DNA from: Massilia sp. METH4
GTDB lineage: Bacteria > Pseudomonadota > Gammaproteobacteria > Burkholderiales > Burkholderiaceae_D
NCBI RefSeq assembly: GCF_037094685.1
Contig: NZ_CP146614.1
Span: 5,580,001 to 5,644,000 of the forward strand
DNA length: 64,000 nt
Direction of reading: 5' to 3'
Positions 51,490 to 60,158 of the stretch are shown in pieces. The first letter of the stretch is position 1. Each line of letters starts with the position of its first letter. Made by a program: the position numbers and the translations under genes. Under the pieces are notes generated by a model. It saw only the letters and a list, made by a program, of their open reading frames with translations, was not told the DNA's origin and did not search any database.

Positions 51490-54400
51490 TCATGCGCGCC
51501 GCTCGGGCAGCCTGTAGACGGCAAAGTCCGACACCCGTTGCCGCGACAGCGTGGTCCGTATCCCGAAGAAGCCGCCGCCCACCCGCTCGCGCGAAGCGAA
51601 GTACTGCACATTGTCCACATACAGCCGGGTACCGGCAGCATCGACCACGATGCGTACACGGTAAGGGTGGTTGGGGCGGAGCATGTATGCCTTGTCCGTG
51701 TACTCCTGCAGCAGGATGCGCTCGCCCGTGCCGTCGTAGCGGCGAAAACGCGTGGTGGCGTTGTGGTTGCCGCCGATGCCGGCGTAGAACATCGGCACGC
51801 GGTCGTAGTCGGCCAGCTTGCCGGACAGCGGCTTGTCCATCTTCGCCTGCCAGAACATGTTCATGTCCGACACCCGGTCGCCGGGGTGGCCCTCGTCCAG
51901 CACCGTGCACGTGTAGGCGATCTCGTAGTGACCGTCCAGCGGCTGCGTGAGCCACACGGTCAGCCCGCCGCGGGTATCGAGCAGCAGCGCGCCGTCCTTC
52001 GCGGTGACGACCTGGCGCGGATCGCCCTGCTCCGCCTCCACGCGCCAGCGCCGCGTATCGAAGCTCTCGAAGGTGTCCCGCACCAGCAGCCGGCCCGGCG
52101 GCGCGGCGTGCGCATCGAGGGCCAGCAGGCCGAGCGCGCCCAGGCCCCACTGTGCGGCGCCGTTGGTGGAGATGCGCGGCGCCTCGTCGATATCGTTCAG
52201 CACCGCCGGGCGGCGCACGGGGCGGATCGCGAAGTCGGCGTCCCGCAGCCCCGCCTTGCCCGCCTCGAACAGGCGGCAGGCTTCCCTCATCTCGTCCGGC
52301 CTGCGATCCTGGGCTGCCGCAAAACCCAGCAGCCGGGCATGGCCCTGCGACAGGTTCAGCTTGCCAAGGTCCTGGCCCAGGGCGGCCTCCTGCGCTTCCG
52401 GCGTGGCGTTGTACAGCCGGCAGTATTGCAGCCACGCGGCACGGAACGCCGGTTCCGGCAGGGTGCGCAGCAGTTCCGAGCAGATTTCCGCCAGCCCGAA
52501 CACGGCGGACAGGTGCGACACGGAGATCTTCTTCGAGTCCCCGATGCGGAACGCGCCCGTGTCCAGGTCCATGACGCCGCTGCCGGTGAAGAAGCCGTGC
52601 GGCTGGGCGGCGATCGTGCGCATGCTGGCCAGCAGCCTGTCGCGCCAGGCCTTGTCGCCGGTGCGTTCCCAGGCCGTGAACCAGGCGCCGGCGACCGCGC
52701 CCCAGTCGGTGCCGAAGCCCACGCTCGCCTCGTTGGCGCCGGTCGCCTTCTGCTGGCCGATCTTGCGGCCCGGCGCGATATCACGCAGGCGCCTTGCGGC
52801 ATCCTGCTGTTCCGTGAGCAGGTCGCCGATGCGTTCGTCCGCCGTCAGGTAATACATGAAGCGGCGGTTGATCGCCGTGGAGATGCGCAGCTGCTTAGCG
52901 CTGTCGCCCCAGTGCTGCACGCCATGCCGCGTGCCCAGCGGGCTGAAGGGCCCGATATGGTGGACGTCGACCTCGCCCGTGTGGCGCGTCATCGCCTCGG
53001 CCAGCCGGAACGCATCGGCCCGGCCGGAATGGAGGAAGTAGTGCCACAGCCAGATGTCGGTCGACAGTTCCGAATTGTCCCAGGCGAAGCCGCCCACGTC
53101 GTAGCGCCACTGGTGGCGGCGCGGGTCGTAGGTGTGCATCACGTCGCCGTAATCCCAGAAGCCGTACCAGCGCCGCTGCTCCACCTGGCCCTTGTAGTAG
53201 TCGAACAGCTGCGCAAGACGCGCTTCGAGCGGCTTTGCCCGCGCGCCGCCGCGCCCCTGCGGCGCCCAGTATTCGCTGAACACTTCGGCCGCGTACAGAC
53301 GCTCCGGGGTCGGTACCAGCCGGGGCGGCTGGGCAATGCGCGCGCCGATGGCCGCCAGCGCTTCGGCGGACGGCGTGGCCGGCAGCAGCTGGAGTTCGAG
53401 CTCACTGGTGCGCGCGATGCCGTGCGGGGTGCCGAAGCCGGGCTCGTAATCCTCGTAGGTGATGTCCAGCGCGGCGCGCTGCTTCTCGTGCGTGTCGGCC
53501 CCAAGGCCGTCATGGAAGAAGCGCAGCTGCATGGGCGGCGCTTCCGGCGCCCACAGCCACAGCGTGACGGAGGCCGCATCGCCGGCCGCGCCGGTGATGT
53601 CAATCTGGCCCGGGTAACTCTGCCAGAAGTTGCGCACGCCGAAGGCCACGCCGCCCTTCGCGCCGCCGAGGTAGGCGGTGCCGCCGGCGCGCGTGCCGCC
53701 ACCGGCCGGCACCCAGCCGTGGCCCTTCGCCGTGCGCTTGGCGATGGTGAAGCCGTCGGCATTCGGCTGCACCAGCCGGTAGTCGCCGAAGGCCGGAACG
53801 TAGTTCAAGCCGTCGCGCACCGCCCCGGGCAAGCGGTCCACGGGTGGCAGCGGCAGGCCGGCCACCTGGGCCGCGGCATTCTCCTCGCCCACGTCGCGCC
53901 GCAGGCCCGTAAGGCTGCGCACGCTTTCGCCGAACACGCCGCCGGCGGCGGACGTGAAGCGCACGTGCCGGTCGTGCGGGGCGCCGTCGAGGTTCGCGCC
54001 GAAGCGCAGGCCGAGGCCGCGCACGTCCACCTTCGCCGGATCGACATCGACGACGGAGGTGTGCAGCACGCGGATCGCATCGCTGCCCTGGTGGAATTCC
54101 AGGCGCAGCGTGAACGGCAGCAAGGCCGCGCCATCGTCCGCCCGGTGCGTGCCGCTCAGCTTCAGCACGGCGCGCACCGGGCCGTCCTGCTCGACTTCCA
54201 CGCCGTTGATATCGCCACGCCAGCGCCGGCGCACGCCGGCACCCTCCTCGCTGTCGTTCACCGCGTCCGTCAGCAGCACCAGCTCCGCGTCGCGCAGCAA
54301 GGCATGCCCGGCCAGCGCGACGCCGGCGAACACCTTGTCCCCCTTGCCGGGAACCCGGGCGCGCAGCCGGCCCGTGTCGACGAGGATGCCGCCCGATTCG

Positions 54401-54792
54401 CGCGACACCATGCCGGGTTGCGCCGGCGGGACGCCCGGCCCCGGCTGCACGTCGTAGCTGGCCGCCGGCGTCCCGGCGCCGATCGCATGGGCGCTCCACT
54501 TCACCGAGCCGTCCGGCCAGAAAGCCAGCGGCCAGGACTGCAACAGCGGCGGCGCCTTGACGCCGCTCGCCCGCACCGTGAAGCCGCTTCCGCGCGGCAC
54601 CAGGCCCTGCGGCCAGGGTACGCCGAACGTGGCGCCGGTAAAACTGGCGGGCGCCGCGCCGTCGAGCCAGCGCAGCGTGGTCGGCCCGAGCGGTGCGGTG
54701 CCGCGGGCATCGGCGGCAGCGGCGCCGTGCACGGGCAGCGCCGGCGCGCCGGCCAGCAGCGCGGAGAGTTTGAGCAGTTGGCGTCGGTCCAT
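51490..54792 (-). CDS. PcRGLX/YetA-like (PL26-type) exo-rhamnogalacturonan lyase with DUF6250 tail
   Basis: A 1100-residue exported protein. The Tat-like signal MDRRQLLKLSALLAGAPALP is at the start. Then a RIFT-barrel-like region (ASFTGATFGVPWPQG, WPDGSVKWSAHAIG), a central beta-sandwich, and an alpha/alpha toroid from about residue 520 (RRWYGFWDYGDVMHTYD, WDNSELSTDIWLWHYFLHSG, HHIGPFSPLGTRHGVQHWGD), the order seen in the exo-rhamnogalacturonan lyase family PL26 and YetA. The last 180 residues (FESFDTRRWRVEAEQGDP to DFAVYRLPE) look like DUF6250, a carbohydrate-binding jelly roll. Catalytic residues were not assigned. Start ATG 54792 after AGGAGACCG. 30 bp after the STN receptor, so one transcript. 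Confidence 0.8.
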   Translation of the reverse strand: MDRRQLLKLSALLAGAPALPVHGAAAADARGTAPLGPTTLRWLDGAAPASFTGATFGVPWPQGLVPRGSGFTVRASGVKAPPLLQSWPLAFWPDGSVKWSAHAIGAGTPAASYDVQPGPGVPPAQPGMVSRESGGILVDTGRLRARVPGKGDKVFAGVALAGHALLRDAELVLLTDAVNDSEEGAGVRRRWRGDINGVEVEQDGPVRAVLKLSGTHRADDGAALLPFTLRLEFHQGSDAIRVLHTSVVDVDPAKVDVRGLGLRFGANLDGAPHDRHVRFTSAAGGVFGESVRSLTGLRRDVGEENAAAQVAGLPLPPVDRLPGAVRDGLNYVPAFGDYRLVQPNADGFTIAKRTAKGHGWVPAGGGTRAGGTAYLGGAKGGVAFGVRNFWQSYPGQIDITGAAGDAASVTLWLWAPEAPPMQLRFFHDGLGADTHEKQRAALDITYEDYEPGFGTPHGIARTSELELQLLPATPSAEALAAIGARIAQPPRLVPTPERLYAAEVFSEYWAPQGRGGARAKPLEARLAQLFDYYKGQVEQRRWYGFWDYGDVMHTYDPRRHQWRYDVGGFAWDNSELSTDIWLWHYFLHSGRADAFRLAEAMTRHTGEVDVHHIGPFSPLGTRHGVQHWGDSAKQLRISTAINRRFMYYLTADERIGDLLTEQQDAARRLRDIAPGRKIGQQKATGANEASVGFGTDWGAVAGAWFTAWERTGDKAWRDRLLASMRTIAAQPHGFFTGSGVMDLDTGAFRIGDSKKISVSHLSAVFGLAEICSELLRTLPEPAFRAAWLQYCRLYNATPEAQEAALGQDLGKLNLSQGHARLLGFAAAQDRRPDEMREACRLFEAGKAGLRDADFAIRPVRRPAVLNDIDEAPRISTNGAAQWGLGALGLLALDAHAAPPGRLLVRDTFESFDTRRWRVEAEQGDPRQVVTAKDGALLLDTRGGLTVWLTQPLDGHYEIAYTCTVLDEGHPGDRVSDMNMFWQAKMDKPLSGKLADYDRVPMFYAGIGGNHNATTRFRRYDGTGERILLQEYTDKAYMLRPNHPYRVRIVVDAAGTRLYVDNVQYFASRERVGGGFFGIRTTLSRQRVSDFAVYRLPERRA

Positions 54793-54822
54793 CGGTCTCC
54801 TTCTGTTTTGTAACGTAAAGTG

Positions 54823-57381
54823 TCAGTAACGATAGGCAAGCGAGACGCCCAGTGTACGACGTTCCCCCAGCCAGCCGGACACCGAACCGTATTCGCCGCT
54901 GCCGAGGCGCTTGTAATAGGTCTTGTCGAAGGCATTGTTCAGGAACACCGATGCGCTCCATTCGCCCGGCCCCGCCTTGCCCTCGGTGCCGGCGGCGAAC
55001 GATGCCAGGCCATAGCCCGGCACGCGCGTGAAGGCGGACGTGTCGACGGTGCCGAACATCCAGCTGCGGTATGCATAACGCGCCGAGATGAAGGAACGCA
55101 GGCCGTTATCCGCCGTCCAGCCGTAACGCACGCTGGCATTGGCCGTCAGCTTCGGCGCGTTGAAGACGCGCGAGCCCGTCAGGTTGCAGGACGGCGGCGG
55201 GTTCGGCGCCAGCGTCACCTCGGGCGGGCAGCGGGCGTTGTCGTAGTGCGTGTAGTACGTGTCGTTCCACACGGCGGCCGCGTCCACGCGCCAGTGCCGG
55301 TCCGCCGCCCAGCGCACGCTCGCTTCGGCGCCGCGCGAGATGAAGGTTCCCGCATTGAGCAGGTAGACCTGCTGGTCTTCCGGGTTGTAGCCCTGCGTCT
55401 GGAAGTCGCTGATCTCGGTTGCGAACAGGTCGGCCTTGACCGCCAGCCGGTCGCCGGCCAGGCTGGCCTTCACGCCCACCTCGCCACTCCTGGTCTTTTC
55501 CGGCTTGATGTACAGCGAATCCAGGCCGGCCTGGCGCGCGGCGCCGGCCGAGATGTTCAGGCCGCCGGACTTTTCGCCATACGACACGGCGGCATAGGTG
55601 CTCCAGCCGGGGGCCGTGCGCCACGTGGCCGCCAGCGTGCCGGAAGGCAGCGTGTGGTTTTCCACCAGGTAGCCGGAATTGAACGGCACGCGGTTGTAGC
55701 GAATGAAGCTGCCGCCCTTTTCCTGCACATTGGCGCGCACGCCCGCCGTGATGTCGATGCTGTCGTCCACATGCAGGGTACCCTGGGCGAACGGCGACAG
55801 CATGCGGTCGCGCAGCAGGCCGAGGCGGATCACGTCGAGGTTGCGGAAAGCCGTGCTGTCCAGCCATCGCGCCGGCACCGTGGTGTTCGCGTAGCGGGTG
55901 TGCGCCAGCGTTTCCAGGTGCTGCCCGAGGTAAGTGAGACCGAATGCGTATTCGAGGGGGCGGCCCTGCGGCGAATCGGCCCGCAACTCCTGCGACCAGG
56001 TCTTGTCGCGGACCTCGGTGCCCGTATCCGAATACACGCGCACGGACAGCCCGTCGGCCATCGTCGGCTGCGAATGGAAGTAGCGCAGCGACGTGACGGA
56101 GCGCAGGCGCCAGCCGCTGTCGAGCTGCCATTCGGCCAGCGCGGACACGCCTCCCTGCACCACGTGGATGCGGTTTTCATCGTCCAGGTCCACGTTCGGA
56201 CCGAACACCACATTGTGCCCGGCGGCGGCGGAATGGCTGAGGAAAGTGTCGCGGCCGTTCACGGCATGCGTGGCCACCAGCACGGGGGTCGGTTCGCTGT
56301 TGCTGTTGTTGTAGTCGGCCGCCAGGCGCAGCGTGAAGCGCTCGCCGCCGCGGTACAGCAGCTGGCCGCGCGCCCCGTTCGACGAACCGCCATTCAACCT
56401 GTTGCCCGTGCGGATATTGGTAACGGCGCCGTCGGACGCGCTGCGTACCACGTTCAGCCGGCCGGCCCAGCGCTCGGACAGTGGCCCGGAGACGACGCCG
56501 CGCACGCGCTGGTAGCCATGCTGGCCGGCCGATACGGCAAGCGATGCCTCCGGCACGAAGGTAGGAGATTTCGTCGTGATGTTCACCACGCCGCCCGTGG
56601 CGTTGGCGCCGAACATCGTCCCCTGCGCGCCGCCCAGCACTTCGGCATAGGCGATGTCGCCCAGGCTGGACAGCATGCCCGGCCGGGCCAGGTACACGCC
56701 GTCGACGTAGACCGCCACGCTGCTGGGCATGCCGATGTTCGAGTCGCCGCTGGCCTGCCCGCCGCCGTCGCCCACGCCGCGGATGGTGACCTGCATGTCG
56801 GACGGGTCGGTGCTCTGGATGTTCAGGCCGGGCACGAGCTGCTGCAATTCCTCCAGCGTGGTGACGTTCTGTTCTTCCAGCTCGGCGCCGCCGACGCGGT
56901 ACGACGAGGTCGGCGCGCGACGCGGATCGTCGTCCAGGCTGGCGCCGCCGGCCTCGCGGCTGCCGCTGATCGTCACCGTCGCCATCGCGGCGGGCGGCGC
57001 GGCGGCGGCGATCATGGGCATGGCGGGCGCTGCCGCCGACACTTTCAGGTGCCGGGGCGCGGCTTGGGATGCCGGTTTCGGGATGGCGAGCCGGACCGTG
57101 AGCGCCCCGCCGTCGCCAGCCGCCAGCTCGAAGCCGCTGCCGTCGAGTGCGCGGGCGATCGCCTCGGCCGCGCTGTAGCGGCCGACGACGGGAGCCGAGC
57201 GGGTGCCGCCCAGCAGGCGCGGATCGTAGGCCAGCGCAACGCCGGAGTCGGCGGCGATCTGGAGGAGCGTCTGTTCGAGCGGGGCTGCGGGCAATCGGTA
57301 ATCCTGCCGTTCGGCTTGCGCGTGCGCGTGCAGTGCGGGGAGCGTGGCCAGCACGGCCAGCGTGATGAAATGCTTTTGCAA
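54823..57381 (-). CDS. STN-domain TonB-dependent receptor (cell-surface signalling)
   Basis: An 852-residue outer-membrane transducer. Signal peptide to about residue 22 (LAVLATLPALHAHAQ), then a secretin/TonB short N-terminal domain, residues 26-95 (YRLPAAPLEQTLLQIAADSG, ALAYDPRLL), which in FecA-type systems contacts FecR. Plug: VTTLEELQQLVPGLNIQSTD, VTIRGVGDGG, GTMFGANATGGVVNITTKSP. The barrel ends LGVSLAYRY. Start codon is TTG 57381 after GAGGCATTCCC; there is no nearby ATG or GTG in frame with the signal peptide. Cooperates with FecR (58013) and the ECF sigma factor (58933). Confidence 0.94.
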   Translation of the reverse strand: MQKHFITLAVLATLPALHAHAQAERQDYRLPAAPLEQTLLQIAADSGVALAYDPRLLGGTRSAPVVGRYSAAEAIARALDGSGFELAAGDGGALTVRLAIPKPASQAAPRHLKVSAAAPAMPMIAAAAPPAAMATVTISGSREAGGASLDDDPRRAPTSSYRVGGAELEEQNVTTLEELQQLVPGLNIQSTDPSDMQVTIRGVGDGGGQASGDSNIGMPSSVAVYVDGVYLARPGMLSSLGDIAYAEVLGGAQGTMFGANATGGVVNITTKSPTFVPEASLAVSAGQHGYQRVRGVVSGPLSERWAGRLNVVRSASDGAVTNIRTGNRLNGGSSNGARGQLLYRGGERFTLRLAADYNNSNSEPTPVLVATHAVNGRDTFLSHSAAAGHNVVFGPNVDLDDENRIHVVQGGVSALAEWQLDSGWRLRSVTSLRYFHSQPTMADGLSVRVYSDTGTEVRDKTWSQELRADSPQGRPLEYAFGLTYLGQHLETLAHTRYANTTVPARWLDSTAFRNLDVIRLGLLRDRMLSPFAQGTLHVDDSIDITAGVRANVQEKGGSFIRYNRVPFNSGYLVENHTLPSGTLAATWRTAPGWSTYAAVSYGEKSGGLNISAGAARQAGLDSLYIKPEKTRSGEVGVKASLAGDRLAVKADLFATEISDFQTQGYNPEDQQVYLLNAGTFISRGAEASVRWAADRHWRVDAAAVWNDTYYTHYDNARCPPEVTLAPNPPPSCNLTGSRVFNAPKLTANASVRYGWTADNGLRSFISARYAYRSWMFGTVDTSAFTRVPGYGLASFAAGTEGKAGPGEWSASVFLNNAFDKTYYKRLGSGEYGSVSGWLGERRTLGVSLAYRY

Positions 57382-57533
57382 GGGAATGCCTCATGGAAGT
57401 CGTTGGTAATCCCCTTGTGCGGCGAGATGCAAAAAGCGTCAGCGTGAAACGAAAATATTCTGTCGGTGGCGACACGCGCGCGGCCGGACCGGTACAGTCG
57501 AGCCAAGACTTTCGCCACAAGGAGCCCCAACAC

Positions 57534-58007
57534 ATGGAAATCCGCAGCCTGCTCTCGTCCATCCTGATCGGCGCCGTCGCGAGCGCCCGCTCGATGACGC
57601 CGATGGCCACCCTCGCCACCGCACGGCTGGCCGACCGCCACACCCCCGGTGAACTGTTCCTGCTCGATCGCCCGCTGTTCAAGTACGGCGCGCTGGCGAT
57701 GGGCGCCGGCGAACTACTGGGGGACAAGATGAAAAGCGCGCCGGACCGCACGGTGTTCCTCGGCCTGCTCGCGCGTGTGATGAGTGCCGGCATCGCCGGT
57801 GCCGCGCTGGCGCCGCGCGGCGAGGAAAAGGCCGGCGCGGCGCTCGCCGTGGCCACCGCCGTGCCGCTGGCCTACCTCACGCTGGCCGGCCGCAAGCGCG
57901 CGATCGCGGCGATCGGCCAGACAAAAAGCGGCTTGATCGAGGATGCGCTGATCGTCGCCGCGGGCGCCGCCATCGTGGCGCTGTCGACGCGGGGCGAGCA
58001 GCCGTAA
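57534..58007 (+). CDS. DUF4126 membrane protein
   Basis: A 157-residue hydrophobic protein of the DUF4126 family (LLSSILIGAVASARSMTPMA near the start; three to four membrane helices; YGALAMGAGELLGDKM). Function unknown. Start ATG 57534 after AAGGAGCCCCAACAC. It sits on the opposite strand between the STN receptor and the FecR gene, splitting an otherwise standard surface-signalling cluster. Confidence 0.85.
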   Translation: MEIRSLLSSILIGAVASARSMTPMATLATARLADRHTPGELFLLDRPLFKYGALAMGAGELLGDKMKSAPDRTVFLGLLARVMSAGIAGAALAPRGEEKAGAALAVATAVPLAYLTLAGRKRAIAAIGQTKSGLIEDALIVAAGAAIVALSTRGEQP

Positions 58008-58012
58008 CGTTG

Positions 58013-58936
58013 CTACGCAACCATCGTCAGCAGGCCGTAGCGCGCCACCCGCACGGGCAGCGCGCCGGCGATCTGCCGGAGGGCGCCTTCCAGGTCGCCC
58101 AGCTTGAAGACGCCGCTGATCACGTGGCGCCTGGCGGCGCCGTCCACGCGCACGATGTCGTGGTGGTGCCGGCCGAACGCCTCCGCCAGGTCCGGCAGCG
58201 GCAGGCGGTCGGCCACCAGCATGCCGCGTGTCCAGGCGGCGGCCGCGTTGAACGACAGCGGCGACGCGCGTACGCCGTCGGGATCGAAGCACAAGGTGTC
58301 GCCGGATGCCAGCGCGACCGGCGACCGGCCGGGAAGCCGCAGTGTCGCCCCCGCCCCGCGTACGGCAACGATGCCGCGCCGCCCCAGGCGCGCCGCGCAT
58401 ACCTCCCCACCCTCGCACGCTATGTCCGCGCCGGCGACGGCGATGGACAGCCGATCGCGCAACTGGACGAGCACCTGCCCTTGCCGTATCGCGATCCGCG
58501 CGGGGACAGGTCCTTCGGCAAGGTCGATGCGGGAAGCGGCGTCGAAGCGCAGCGACGACCCGTCCGCCAGGATGGCGTCTCCCTGTTCGCCGATGCCGCT
58601 GCGCCACGTCGCGTCGTAGCCCAGTTCATGGGCTGCCTTCCAGCCGCCGGCGCCCGACAGGCCCAGCACGGCCATGCCGAACGCGGCGCGCAGGGCCCGG
58701 CGGCGCTCCTCGATGGGGTGCCGCAAGGCCCGTGCGACGGCATGGGCATCGCCGCGCGCGCGCGGGCCGATGCTGCCGAGGCGCCGCTGCAAGGAAGCCC
58801 AGGCGGCCGCATGTTCCGGCGCGCCGTCGTGCCAGGCGCGGAAGGCGTGCAGCGCCGGCTCGTCCGCGGCCGGGTCGCGCAGCCGCACTTCCCAGGCGAT
58901 GGCGGCGCGCTCGGCGCGGCTGCGCGCGGCCGTCAC
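58013..58936 (-). CDS. FecR-family anti-sigma/sigma regulator
   Basis: A 307-residue protein expected to span the inner membrane once. N-terminal DUF4880-like cytoplasmic region (AIAWEVRLRDPAADEPALH, FRAWHDGAPEHAAAWASLQR), a weak membrane segment at about 90-110 (GMAVLGLSGAGG), a FecR core (GDAILADGSSLRFDAASRID) and a C-terminal part that contacts the STN domain (RGMLVADRLPLPDLAEAFGR). Starts at GTG 58936, overlapping the sigma factor stop by 4 bp (GTGA), so they are co-translated. Transfers the receptor's signal to the sigma factor. Confidence 0.9.
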   Translation of the reverse strand: MTAARSRAERAAIAWEVRLRDPAADEPALHAFRAWHDGAPEHAAAWASLQRRLGSIGPRARGDAHAVARALRHPIEERRRALRAAFGMAVLGLSGAGGWKAAHELGYDATWRSGIGEQGDAILADGSSLRFDAASRIDLAEGPVPARIAIRQGQVLVQLRDRLSIAVAGADIACEGGEVCAARLGRRGIVAVRGAGATLRLPGRSPVALASGDTLCFDPDGVRASPLSFNAAAAWTRGMLVADRLPLPDLAEAFGRHHHDIVRVDGAARRHVISGVFKLGDLEGALRQIAGALPVRVARYGLLTMVA

Positions 58937-59481
58937 GCGGCCGGCCAGCAGGCGGCCAGCGCCCGCGCCATGTATTTGCGGACCATGCTGACGGATACGC
59001 CGAGACGGGCGGCGATCTCCGCATAGCCCAGGTCCTCGAACTGGCTGAGGATGAACGCTTCGCGCGCCTTCGCCGGCAGCCTCGCCAATGCCGCGTCGAG
59101 CCGCAAAATTTCCTCCACCGTCATGCAGATATCCTCGGCGGAGGCGGCATGGCTTTCCGGCCGCAGGGCCAGCTCGGCCAGGTAGGCGCGTTCCAGGTCG
59201 CGGCGGCGCCAGAACTCGAACGTGAGCCGCCGCGCGATCGTCGTGAGCATGGCGCGCGGCTGGCGGATATGGCTCACGTCGTCGAGGGTGGCCAGTTCGG
59301 TGAAGGTGGAGGCGGCCAGGTCTTCCGCATCGTCGCGGCATCCCACCAGCCGCTGCACGGTGGCGGTCAGCCAGCCATGGCTGCGCTTGAATTCGCTGCC
59401 CAGCCACGCATTGCGCATGGCCAGGAGATTGCTTTGTCGTGGTGCGGCGGTCATCGTCGGTATCGGCAAGAGGCACGGCAT
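58933..59481 (-). CDS. FecI-type ECF sigma factor
   Basis: A 182-residue sigma-70 family protein. Region 2 (RDDAEDLAASTFTELATLDD, RAMLTTIARRLTFEFWRRRD) and region 4 (LARLPAKAREAFILSQFEDL, EIAARLGVSVSMVRKYM) are complete. ATG 59481 gives the full length; ATG 59454 or 59418 are alternatives and none has a strong ribosome site. Its likely target is the STN receptor-PL26 pair downstream, with FecR gating activity. Confidence 0.93.
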   Translation of the reverse strand: MPCLLPIPTMTAAPRQSNLLAMRNAWLGSEFKRSHGWLTATVQRLVGCRDDAEDLAASTFTELATLDDVSHIRQPRAMLTTIARRLTFEFWRRRDLERAYLAELALRPESHAASAEDICMTVEEILRLDAALARLPAKAREAFILSQFEDLGYAEIAARLGVSVSMVRKYMARALAACWPAA

Positions 59482-59540
59482 GTCGGCCGAGCTGCCAATA
59501 TAGACAAAGCTGCAAGGAAACCAAACGAAGCATTCCGACT

Positions 59541-59639
59541 ATGCTTGCTTGCAAATCGCATGGGTATCGCAGCTGGGGCATGCTGGGCGCCGGCCTGCTG
59601 GCCACCGCGGCCATCGCACGGCGCCGGAAAGCGCGCTGA
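59541..59639 (+). pseudogene. Orphan PEP-CTERM-like tail
   Basis: Thirty-two codons ending SWGMLGAGLLATAAIARRR and KAR: a short hydrophobic helix followed by an Arg-rich end, exactly the shape of PEP-CTERM sorting tails (VPEP-x-WAMLGAGLL...RRR), but the PEP triplet and the secreted body are missing. Probably the remnant of a deleted exosortase substrate; a real 32-residue peptide is less likely. Confidence 0.4.
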
Positions 59640-59669
59640 GCGCGGTCAGCCGCAGCGCCCAATGAAAAA

Positions 59670-59698
59670 CCGGGGCGGCGACAAAGTCGCGGCCCCGG
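59670..59698 (-). terminator. Intrinsic terminator of the DUF378 gene
   Basis: CCGGGGCGGCGAC-AAA-GTCGCGGCCCCGG: a 13-bp stem with one mismatch. On the minus strand it is followed by TTTTTC, an intrinsic terminator 38 bases after the DUF378 stop. Confidence 0.8.
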
Positions 59699-59735
59699 CT
59701 GGCGCGGGAACGGCTGTCGCGCCGCTATCTCGACC

Positions 59736-59984
59736 TTAGTGATTCGGCAGCTTCTTCGCCGCCAGGTAGATGCCGTACAGCGCGGACAAGCCCACCAGCG
59801 CGTACACGATACGCGAAGCGGTCGTCTGCTCACCGAAGATCTGGGCGACCAGGTCGACCTGGAACAGGCCGACCAGGCCCCAGTTCAAGCCACCAACGAT
59901 CAACAACACCATCGCGATCCAGTCCACGGCATTCATCGCCTTGTGCGCGACCACGTCGGCCGAGCCGGTATTCATCGTTGCCAT
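59736..59984 (-). CDS. DUF378 membrane protein
   Basis: An 82-residue inner-membrane protein of the DUF378 (YuzA-like) family: two helices, the first containing IAMVLLIVGGLNWGLVGLFQ, then VDLVAQIFG and YALVGLSALYGIY. Function unknown; often stress-linked. Start ATG 59984 after AAGGAGAGGCAT, a strong site. Followed by an intrinsic terminator, so monocistronic. Confidence 0.9.
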   Translation of the reverse strand: MATMNTGSADVVAHKAMNAVDWIAMVLLIVGGLNWGLVGLFQVDLVAQIFGEQTTASRIVYALVGLSALYGIYLAAKKLPNH

Positions 59985-60031
59985 ATGCCTCTCCTTGAGT
60001 AAGGTTCAGGGAACCCGCTTGACGCGAGCCG

Positions 60032-60095
60032 ACCTCATTTTAGGCTGGACGATTGCCGGTCGCAGTCGGAGTGCTCGCCCGCACAACGTAGGAAT
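60032..60095 (-). promoter_or_regulatory. Candidate promoter boxes upstream of DUF378
   Basis: On the minus strand ATTCCTACG (60095-60087) and, 41 bases later, GCCTAAAATGAGGT (60045-60032). The same pair, with one base different, is upstream of the hemerythrin gene (1561-1601) but with 18 bases between. TAAAAT could be the -10. Possible common stress regulation, inferred. Confidence 0.35.
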
Positions 60096-60158
60096 CGGCC
60101 TAGATTCAGATTGGAAATGCAAGTGAGCCGGGCAGCGGCCCGGCCGCGAAATACGGGC

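Noticed and set aside
57393..57533. N-terminal extension of the DUF4126 protein to 57393
   Set aside because: The extension is not hydrophobic or conserved-looking, while ATG 57534 has a good ribosome site.
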